From positions 1 to 37,002 of the forward strand of contig JBMNOD010000033.1 of the NCBI GenBank assembly GCA_050942875.1: 37,002 nt of DNA, in the 5' to 3' direction. Below are positions 15,069-25,200 of this stretch, in pieces. Within the stretch, counting starts at the first letter, position 1. The number at the start of each line of letters is the position of its first letter. Made by a program: the position numbers and the translations under genes. The notes under the pieces are model-generated. The model ran no database searches, had not been told where the DNA came from, and was given only the letters and a program-made list of their open reading frames with translations. This DNA comes from JAAZAI01 sp050942875. GTDB lineage: Bacteria; Verrucomicrobiota; Kiritimatiellia; RFP12; UBA3636.

Positions 15069-16244
15069 ATGAATACAATGCAAATCGCCACGTTTCTGGG
15101 GTGTATTCTGCTTGCGGGAAGCGCGGCGGCATCGGTTGCGCCGTCGATTCCCGGCTCGGATGATCCGAACTTCGTGAAGGCCTCGCTCTTGATCGTCGGG
15201 CCGGGCGACGCATCGTTGTATTCGCGTTTCGGCCACGCTTCCCTGCGCATGGAGTGCCCGAAACACCATCTCGACCGATGCTTCAGCTACGAGGGTGAAG
15301 ATGTTTCCGCCCGGCCCTTGATGTTTCTGCTCGGCAAGCTGAAGATGGGCATGGTGTCGATCCCGACGGCGATTTACCTTGAAGACCATCGCCGCGACGG
15401 CCGGAGCATCGTCCAGTACGAACTCAACCTGCCTGTCGCAGTCAAGCAGGAGCTTTGGCGCGTCCTGGACGATCACGTCGCCGCAGGCATGGCGGTATCC
15501 TATGACGGGGTGGCGCGCTCGTGTTCGCAAATGGTCTTGGAATGCCTGAAGGCTGCCATGGCGCCGACCGGCCTCCAGCACGGGGACTGGCCGCGGTTTT
15601 CGCGCATGACCATTCGGGAGCGGTGCCTTGAAGCGCTCGATCCCCATCCGTGGTCGCAGTTCATCCTGAACGGCGTCTATGGCTCGGTGATTGACGGGGA
15701 TGTTGCCAGCGAGCGCCGGATCATCCTTCCCGAGGATCTGCTGGAGGTGTCCAGGCGCGCGCGCTGTCTCGGGCGTCCCCTGCTCACGGGAGAGGGGGTC
15801 GAATTGACGCCGCAGACGCGCACGTTCGAGTCGTCGGTCGTGACGCCGATGGCCGTGGTTTCCGCGTTCCTGGCGCTGTCGGTCGTCAATGTCTTTACGG
15901 GTTGCCGGGTGGTCGCCTGGGGGATCCTCTCCGTGCAGTTCGTCCTGGGGTGCATGCTCCTCGGCCTCTTCATCTTCAACAGAGCCGTGATGGGATGGAA
16001 CTGGCTTCTGTTGCCGATCAATCCGCTGCCGTTGTTGACTTGGCGCTTCCGCAGGTTCTGGCTGGTGCCGGCCGCCGTTTTCCTGTGTCTCTGGTGCGGC
16101 GGCATGTCTGCAGCGCCGCATCGGCTCACGTATGCGCCGTGCTACGTGCTCGTCTTGTCGTTTGCAGTCTTGTTTGCAGGTGAAGCCTGTCGGCTGAAAA
16201 AAGTTTCCAAAGGGAAAGAAAGCAAGGTAAGTCATGAAAAGTAA
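15069..16244 (+). CDS. Lnb-like (DUF4105) periplasmic/membrane protein
   Basis: 391 residues: signal peptide or first helix (1-22), a periplasmic domain (about 35-225), and about five C-terminal membrane segments (from about 255 to 380). The domain matches DUF4105, now called the Lnb N-terminal periplasmic domain: ASLYSRFGHASLRM (family G-H-a-x-l-R), FSYEGED, FLLGKLKMGM, GRSIVQYELNLP and ARSCSQMVLECL, where the His and the Cys are candidate catalytic residues. In Bacteroides, Lnb is reported as a lipoprotein N-acyltransferase with this layout. Whether this protein acylates lipoproteins is inference. It overlaps the giant surface protein's start by 11 nt, so both are translated together. Confidence 0.75.
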   Translation: MNTMQIATFLGCILLAGSAAASVAPSIPGSDDPNFVKASLLIVGPGDASLYSRFGHASLRMECPKHHLDRCFSYEGEDVSARPLMFLLGKLKMGMVSIPTAIYLEDHRRDGRSIVQYELNLPVAVKQELWRVLDDHVAAGMAVSYDGVARSCSQMVLECLKAAMAPTGLQHGDWPRFSRMTIRERCLEALDPHPWSQFILNGVYGSVIDGDVASERRIILPEDLLEVSRRARCLGRPLLTGEGVELTPQTRTFESSVVTPMAVVSAFLALSVVNVFTGCRVVAWGILSVQFVLGCMLLGLFIFNRAVMGWNWLLLPINPLPLLTWRFRRFWLVPAAVFLCLWCGGMSAAPHRLTYAPCYVLVLSFAVLFAGEACRLKKVSKGKESKVSHEK

Positions 16245-19200
16245 GTTGTATCTGTTGCTGGCGGCGATGGGGATCGTCTGTCTCTCGCCCTCGGCGTATG
16301 GCGGTTCGTCAACGTACTACTACCGCACGCAACTGATTGCCGAGGCGAACGACTCGGCGGCGGGCAAGGTCTACGCATCGACGTCGGCTTCCGCTCCAGG
16401 GGACGCCGACTACGGCACGCGGATCGAGTCCGACATCGTGGAGTCATCAAAGGATGGCTCGTCAGCCCCGACGATTTCCGTCACGTTTAACGTCTGGGCC
16501 AAGTCGAACGAGGGGTATACGTTCAAGGGGTGGTCTGAGACCAAGACCGACACTTCCGGACGAGCCGGTTCTTCATGGACTGTCAATAACTCAAGAGGAA
16601 ATGAGACCAAGGCAAACGCGGAACTTGTCCAAAAGACGATTTATGCCATTTTCCAGCCCGCTCCGCGGGCGACGATTACCTTCGTGGCGAACGAAGGCGG
16701 CGCCTATACCGTCAATGGCGGTGCGCCGGCCTCGAATCCGACGAACATCTATCTGGACGTGACGCTTTCCCTCGCGGCGCAGCCGGACGCCCAACACGGC
16801 GTCGTTGGATGGTATTTCGACGACGGTGCCACGAGAACCTATTTCAGCGCCGGGTCGGCCGCGACGCATACGGTCGCCGAGTCGGGCACGATCGGGGTTG
16901 AGTTCTGTGCGGCGGACGAGGTGGCGACAGTGACAACTTATGAAGCGCTGACGGCGGCCTTGGCAGACAGCGGGATAAAGAAGGTGTCGATCCCCAGCGG
17001 GAGCGCCGTTGTCGTCCCGGAAGGCAGTTCAATGACGATTCCGTCGGGCAAGGCGTTGTCGGCCGAGGGGACTCTCTATGTTGATGGCAGCGCCACTGTC
17101 CAGGGTTTGATTTCCGGCAATGTATCCGAGTGTGCGAAATGGATCAGGCAGCAGGGGCAGTCGGACGGTGTGCCTTTCAATCCCTATGGGACGGAGAAGT
17201 ACTGGAAGACCTCCGTTGCGACCAAGTCCGGCACCATCTCCGGAGCGACCGCGCATGCGACGGTCGTAAACGGCTTGGGACAGGCGTTTCGAATCGCTCT
17301 GCCGGCCTCGTCCAAGCTGCTTGTGGTCACGAGAGACACGTCGGTGGCGGTCAACCACATTACGGGGATTAGCAGCGTCGCCACTTCGGGCAACATCGTC
17401 AACGCGACGGCATCGGGCAAGATGTCCGTCCTGTTGGAAACGGGCTGCGTGGTCAACGGCGGCCTCACCGCGAAAACGGGTTTTGCAGGAGTTGTCGATT
17501 GCGCGGGGATCAATTGCTCAACGGCTAGTGGTTGTGAGGTGTCCGGAAATAACGGCGCGGCCGCATTTTTGAACTGCCCCAGCTTCACCGTATCGAAGTG
17601 CGTCAACATCTCGCACTCGTATTACAATTGCCAGTCGATCAAAATCTCCTCCTACAATGCATCGGGCTCGGGATGCGTTGAGTTCTACGATTGCGGGCCG
17701 ACGGTGACGATCAGTTATAGCAGAGCGCCGTCAACCACAACCTACGCGAGATTCTACAGTGGAACGTATGACTCAATGCCTCGTAACAGTTCGTGCGTGA
17801 TCTATGGCGGCAGATACAAGCAGGATCCCGGTACGGAAGGCGCCTATTTGGCCACGGGAAAATCCCTCCAGGTCAAACAGGAAGGGGGCTATTATGTCGT
17901 TTACGAGCATATAGCGGTCAACGTTGCGCAAATTGACACGGGTGCGGAGGTCCTGTCGTTTGAGACCCTGCAGGATGCATGTGATGCCGTCGGCAGCGGA
18001 CAGACGGTGCGCCTGGTTCAGAACTACGGGGAGAGCGAGACGGTGACCGTTGCGGCCGGCAAGAACTTCTCGTTTGAGCTGGCGGGCTACAGTCTGACGA
18101 ATACGGCGGGCAGGATCATCAACAATGGCGTGGTGTGGATCAAGGACAGCGCGACCCTGGACGCCACGGCCGAAACCAGTGTGATCGGCTGGGGAATCGA
18201 GAACAACGGCGTCATCACCAACACCTACGGCACCTACAAGGGCGATTTCACGCTCAATGCCGGAAGCAAACTGGTGACGCACAATGGCCGATTCCTGAAT
18301 CAGCTTGTCCTGGGCAGTGGCGTGTCGGATCCTACGGGCGTGGCCGATTTGCGCGGCGGCTGCTTCAGCATGGCTCTGAATGCCGCTGGATTCCTGGCGC
18401 AGGACTATTTGCAGAAGAACTCCTGGGTTGGGAAGTTCCCCTATGCTTTTGTCGAGGAGACCACGCAAAGCGGCTGTGAAAAGGCCTGGCAGGTGACTGC
18501 GCTGCCGCCCGCCGACTTGAGTCTCTATGCGAAGAGCGGCGCCGTTCGCAGTCTTCCCCGTGCCGAATACGCAAATGACGCGGATTGGTGCCGCCGGGCG
18601 GAACTGGAGTCGATGTTGAAGCCCTACAGTGGAACACTGGACTGCACGGTGAGCTTCGATCGTGCGGTGAGCCAGGGAACCGTCACGATTTATGCAAATG
18701 CCAAGACGACGATCAATGAAGCGCTTGATCGGGACATGGCGGCGAACGAAGTCTATCGTCTGCTCATCACCAAGTTCCTGAGTTATGGAAGCTCGTATAC
18801 GTTGTTTGGATATGACCGTTTTCTGACGGGGAACGACTTCACCCAGACAGCCAAAGTCGGAACGGCGGATGTCGGCGGCGCGAATACGGGCACGGTCATA
18901 AAATATGAGCTGGAAGTCTGCCACACGACCGACCGGCACGCAAATCCTCAAACGCCCTCGTTGTTCGTGAAGGATTTCGCGGTGGCCACATGCCGGTACA
19001 TGCTGGGCGGCAAGAAGGCGGCGATCGACCGTGACGGCAGCCGGCTCGCCTATGATTCGCTGGCGGCGGCCGTCGCGGCGTCTCAAGATGGCGAGACGAT
19101 CCTCATCGGCGCCGACACCGCCTCGGACGTGACGCTCGCGAAGGCCGGGACATATACGATCGACCCCTACGGTTTTGAGCACACAGGTCAGGTTTCAATC

Positions 19201-22200
19201 GGCGATGGATTTTTCCAGAAGGCTCCGGCAACGACTTCGCCCTCGCTTGCCGTTGCCCAGGATGTGCCCTCGGCGGACGCCACCACCTATGTCGTCGGGC
19301 GGAAGGTGGCGCAGGTGGGCGAAACGTTCTACGACAGCTTGAATCAGGCGATCGCGGCGGCGGGGGACGCGGTGGTGACATTGCTCGTCGCCACAGATGA
19401 ACAGATTCCGCTTGCCGAGAACGCGTCGTTCAAGTTGGCAGTTGCCCCGGGGGTGACGTTCGATGAAAATTCGATTGCCCCCGCAGATGGGTGCATGGTG
19501 CAGAAAACGGCGGGAGAAGGCCATACGACCTACAAGGCCATAAAGGATGTCGTTGAAACGGCGGACGGCACGAAGTATGCGACCGTGGCGGCGGCGATCG
19601 CGAACGAGACGGGAACCGAAATCGTCCTGACGGTGAAGGCGAGTGTCACGGAGACGGTTTCGGTGCCGGAGGGCAAGAAGGTGACGATCACGGTGGTGGA
19701 CGGCGCCGAACCGAATCTGACCGTGAATCCCGCCTCCGGCTCCTTCCTTGTGGAGACGAAGCGTGGCGCGACGACGTCCTACGAGGCGAAACGCATCACG
19801 GAGGATTTGGTCGAAACGCCTGCTGGTGTCGTCGCGAAGAAGGTTGAAGGCGGCGTGACGAACGACGTGGCGGACGCGTCGGCTTTCGTCGCGAGGCTGA
19901 CGGGCAACGCGGCGGCGGGGCGTGTCGACAACGCGGCTGTCGAGGCGCTGGACAAGATCACCGTGACGTTGACGGACATCCTCGTGGTCGAGTCGGACGT
20001 CATCGAGGCGGCGACCTTCGATGTGACGCCGACGGCGAAGGCCGGGCAGGAGCTGGGCGGGACGCTGCTGAAGTTCCGTCTGCCGGTCGATGCCGCGGCG
20101 GTCAAGCCGCGTGCGAAGATCTACCATGCGGGTGCGTTCTTCGGTGTGCTGCCCGTTGGCAGCGAGACGGTGGCGGGAACCGCCTGCAAGTTCATCGAGG
20201 TCGAATCGAACGCATTCAGTCCGTATGGCTACGAGTTGCTCGGTGGCGCGGAGAATCCGGTCGCGGCCATCGGCGGCATGGGCTACGCCACGCTGGACGA
20301 GGCGCTTGCGGCGGCGAATGACGGCGACATGATCGAGCTGCTCGCGGATGTTTCCGGCGTCACGGGCACGTACGCGATCTCGAAGTCGATCACCCTCGAC
20401 GGCAACGGATTCACGATCGCCGCGGCGGCGAACACCGAACCGCGGGATGTGGTCAACGCCTACATGGGGGCGCGCGTGATGTTCCAGGTGGGGGCGGCGA
20501 ACGCGACGTTCAGGAATCTGGTGGTCGACGGCCATGCGACGCATTACTACACGTTCCTGGCCGAGACGCAGAATGGCGTCTTCACGGTTGAAGATACGCA
20601 GTGGCTGCACGGCGGCGAGGCGTCCGTGGGCGGCGAGACCGGGGTCGGCTATGGCGCCGCCATCCACGTCAACGGCGCGACGCTCCTGGTGAACGGGCCC
20701 TTCCATGCCGACACGGGCGGGAAGGCGGCTGGCATCTTCCCCTTCACGGGCATCCTCTACGATGGCGGCGGCCTCCATTTCGACGATGCCGTGGAGGCGA
20801 CGATTGGCGCCGATCTGCTTCTGGTTGGAATGGACGAGGCCGTTGACCTGTCGACTGTGGACGCGCTTCTCGAGGCAATGAACACGCCGGCGGGGTTTGC
20901 GCCCTACACCCTCACGCTTGGCGGGGATTCCTCGTTGGCGTTCACCGGCGCCTCGCCGCTCGCGTGGAACGACATCGTCGACTACGGCAAGGCGATCATG
21001 GACGTCTCCGCGGGACTCGGCTACGAGGGGCTCGACAAGGACACGACGCCCGTCGAGGTCGGACTGCTCGCGGACACCGTGCTGCCGGCCACGTTCACGT
21101 TCGCGGACGCGAACTTCACCGTGAACGGCAACGGCAACGCGCTCTCGGGCACGATCGAGTACGCCGACGGCGCGGGCGCGCTCGGGAACGTCGTGATGGG
21201 CACGGCGGAGCGGCCGCTGGTCCTCGACGTGACGGGCGTGAGCGATCCCGTGCGGCTGGGCGGGGACGTCGCCCTGGCGAATCTCGTCATCCAAATGACG
21301 GCGGAGCAGGCCCGGGCGGGCGCGCCCGTGGTGAGCTGGGACGCCGTCGGCGGCGCGCCGGCGAACGGGGCGGCCGCCCGGGTCCAGATCGTCGACGGCG
21401 AGGGGGCGCCGACGGGCGCAACGGCGCAGCTGCTCTGGGACGAGGAGTGCGGAGTCGCCTACATCGGCCCGTGCGAGGCGCGCCTGACGGGGCCGACCCG
21501 CGAGACCCCGGTCTACACGACGCTCGCGGACGCGATCGCCGCGGCGGTCGACGGCGACACGGTGACATTGATGACGGACCTCGCGGACTACACGGGGACG
21601 ACGCTGATCACGAAGTCAATCACCCTCGACGGCAGCGGATTCACGATCGCCGCGGCGGCGAACGCGAATCCGCGCGACATGGCGGCTGCCTTCACGGGCG
21701 GCACGTCGATGATCAAGGTGGCGTCGGGCGAGGCGTCCATCCGCAACCTCACGCTGGACGGCGACGCCACGCACGCCTACACCTACCTGATCGAGGTCGT
21801 CAACGGCGGCACGGAGCTGACCACGGAGAACGTCCGCCTCGAGCACGGCGGCGAGCGGACGGCGGGAGGCCAGGCGGGGGCGGGCTACGGCGCGGGCGTC
21901 CACGTGAACAACGCCTCGCTCGTCGTGAAGGACGGCTTCTTCGCCTGCACGGGCGGGAAGGAGCACGGCATTTTCCCGTTCACGGGCATCCTGCCGGAGG
22001 GCGATTCCGCGGTGAGCTTCGACCTGGCCGACGACACGGACGAGAACCCGACCGTCGAGATCGGCGACGACCTGCTCCTCGTGGGCATGATCGGCGCGAT
22101 CCCGCCGGACGCCGCCCAGGACCTGCTGGACGACATGCGGGTGCCGTCCCGCTTCATCCCGTACACGCTCACGCTGGGCGACGGCACGGACTATGCGTTC

Positions 22201-25200
22201 ACCGGCGCCTCGCCGCTCGCGTGGAACGACATCATTGACTACGGCAAGGCGATCATGGACGTCTCCGCGGGACTCGGCTACGAGGGGCTCGACAAGGACA
22301 CGACGCCCGTCGAGGTCGGACTTCTCGCGGACACCGTGCTGCCGGCCACGTTCACGTTCGCCGACACGAACTTCACGGTGAACGGCAACGGCAACGCGCT
22401 CTCGGGCACGATCGAGTACACCGACGGCGCGGGCGCGATCGAGAACGTCGTGATGGGCACGGCGGAGCGGCCGCTGGTCCTCGACGTGACGGGCGTGAGC
22501 GATCCCGTGCGGCTGGGCGGGGACGTCTCCCTGGCGAATCTCGTCATCCAAATGACGGCGGAGCAGGCCCGGGCGGGCGCGCCGGTGGTGAGTTGGGACG
22601 CCGTCGGCGGCGCACCGGCGAACGGGACGGCCGCCCGGGTCCAGATCGTCGACGGCGAGGGGGCGCCGACGGGCGCAACGGCGCAGCTGCTCTGGGACGA
22701 GGAGACCGGAATCGCCTACATCGGCCCGTGCGAGGCGCGCCTGACGGGGCCGACCCACGAGAACCCGGTCTACACGACGCTCGCGGACGCGATCGCCGCG
22801 GCGGTCGACGGCGACACGGTGACATTGATGACGGACCTCGCGGGCTACACGGGGACGACGCTGATCACGAAGTCCCTGACGCTCGACGGCGCGAACCACG
22901 CGATCACGGCGGCGGCGAACACGAATCCGCGCGACATGGCGGCTGCCTTCACGGGCGGCACGTCGATGATCAAGGTGGCGTCGGGCGAGGCGTCCATCCG
23001 GAACCTCACGCTGGACGGCGACGCCACGCACGCCTACACCTACCTGATCGAGGTCGTCAACGTCGGCACGAAGCTGACCACGGAGAACGTCCACCTCGAG
23101 CACGGCGGCGAGCGGACGGCGGGCGGCCAGGCGGGGGCGGGCTACGGCGCGGGCATCCATGTGAACAACGCCTCGCTCGTCGTGAAGGACGGCTTCTTCG
23201 CCTGCACGGGCGGGAAGGAGCACGGCATCTTCCCGTTCACGGGCATCCTGCCGGAGGGCGATTCCGCTGTGAGCTTCGATCTGGCCGAGGACACGGACGA
23301 GAACCCGACCGTCGGGATCGGCGGCGACCTGCTCCTCGTGGGCATGATCGGCGCGATCCCGCTGGACGACGCCCAGGATCTGCTGGACGACATGCGGGTG
23401 CCGTCCCGCTTCATCCCGTACACGCTCACGCTGGGCGACGGCGCGGACTATGCGTTCACCGGCGCCTCGCCGCTCGCGTGGAACGACATCATTGACTACG
23501 GCAAGGCGATCATGGACATCTCCGCGGGACTCGGCTACGAGGGGCTCGACAAGGACACGACGCCCGTCGAGGTCGGACTTCTCGCGGATACCGTGCTGCC
23601 GGCCACGTTCACGTTCGCCGACACGAACTTCACGGTGAACGGCAACGGCAACGCGCTCTCGGGCACGATCGAGTACACCGACGGCGCGGGCGCGATCGAG
23701 AACGTCGTGATGGGCACGGCGGAGCGGCCGCTGGTCCTCGACGTGACGGGCGTGAGCGATCCCGTGCGGCTGGGCGGTGACGTCTCCCTGGCGAATCTCG
23801 TCATCCAAATGACGGCGGAGCAGGCCCGGGCGGGCGCGCCGGTGGTGAGTTGGGACGCCGTCGGCGGCGCACCGGCGAACGGGACGGCCGCCCAGGTCCA
23901 GATCGTCGACGGCGAGGGGGCGCCGACGGGCGCAACGGCGCAGTTGCTCTGGGACGAGGAGACCGGAATCGCCTACATCGGCCCGTGCGAGGCGCGCCTG
24001 ACGGGGCCGACCCACGGGAACCCGGTCTACACGACGCTCGCGGACGCGATCGCCGCGGCAACGGACAACGACACGGTCACGCTCCTTGCGGACAACCTCG
24101 CCGCAGAACTCGCCGCCGGCCAATCGGTCACCATCGACGACAACGGCCACAGCGGGCTCTCCATTACCACCGTCGAGGGCTACCAAGTCGTGTATGATGC
24201 TGGAACCTATACTTCGGTTCCGAACGAGCCGGCTGCCGTGGTGTGGGTGGACGACGATTATGCGGCGGGATCCAGTGGCGGGCACATTTGGGGCTACGAC
24301 GCCTTCGCGACCATTCAGGACGGTGTCGCGGCCGTGACGGCGAACGGGACGGTCAACATCCTCAGCGGCACGTACGCGGAGACCGTCACGACCGGCAAGA
24401 TCGTCAACTACGCGGGCGTGGAGGACGGAAACGGCGGCGGTCTGCCGACGGTGCTGGGATCCATCTCCATTAACGTTCCTGCCGCGCCGGATGCCGCTTC
24501 CCGGATCGAGAACATCCACTTCAAGTCTGATGGCGCCGCAGCCTGTCTGACGCTGAAGAACATCGATGGTGGCGTCACCGTCAGCAACTGCACGTTCAAC
24601 GGCGATGGAAAGCTCAAGAACGCGATCAATCTGGATAGCGCACCGAACGGCAACAACCTGGTTGTCGAGGACTCGGTGTTCACCAACGGCCTCTACCTGG
24701 CCATCAACGGGGCGGCCAGGGAGGTGGCCGTCCGGCGGACCTTGATCAGCGGGGCGAAGAGCGGCATCAACATGCAGTCCGGCGGAGTCGACCTGGTCGT
24801 CGAGGACTGCGACATCGCGGTGTCCGTGCAAGGGGCGGACTCAAGCTCCTACGGCGTGCGGTTTTCGTCCACCGACGCGGGGGCCGGCCATGACCTGACG
24901 GTCACGGGCAGCCGCATCGCGGTTGATCCCAACGGGTTCGAGATCGATCCGGCCAGGCACCGCGCCATCTGGATTCGCTCGGGCGCCTCGGGCGCGCTGC
25001 AAGTGGCGGAAAACATTATCGATGGCTACGTGGCGAACGAGTCCGCTGGCACGCTGGACGCCTCGGCCAACTACTGGGGCTCGGCGACGCCTGACATCAA
25101 TTCACTGATCATCGGGAATGTCGAGGTCGAAAGCCTCTACGTCGATACGGCCTTGACCGACCTGCGCTACTTGGCTGTATATGTTGATGACGACTTCACC

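Noticed and set aside
16234..16310. Lipoprotein signal on the giant protein
   Set aside because: The Cys at residue 16 is preceded by G-I-V, which does not fit the lipobox; the sequence fits ordinary Sec cleavage after SAYG.
21616..24831. 1071-codon open frame on the minus strand inside the giant gene
   Set aside because: Shadow of GC-rich repeat codons on the other strand; His/Arg-rich, no start context, no family features, and interrupted outside the repeats.
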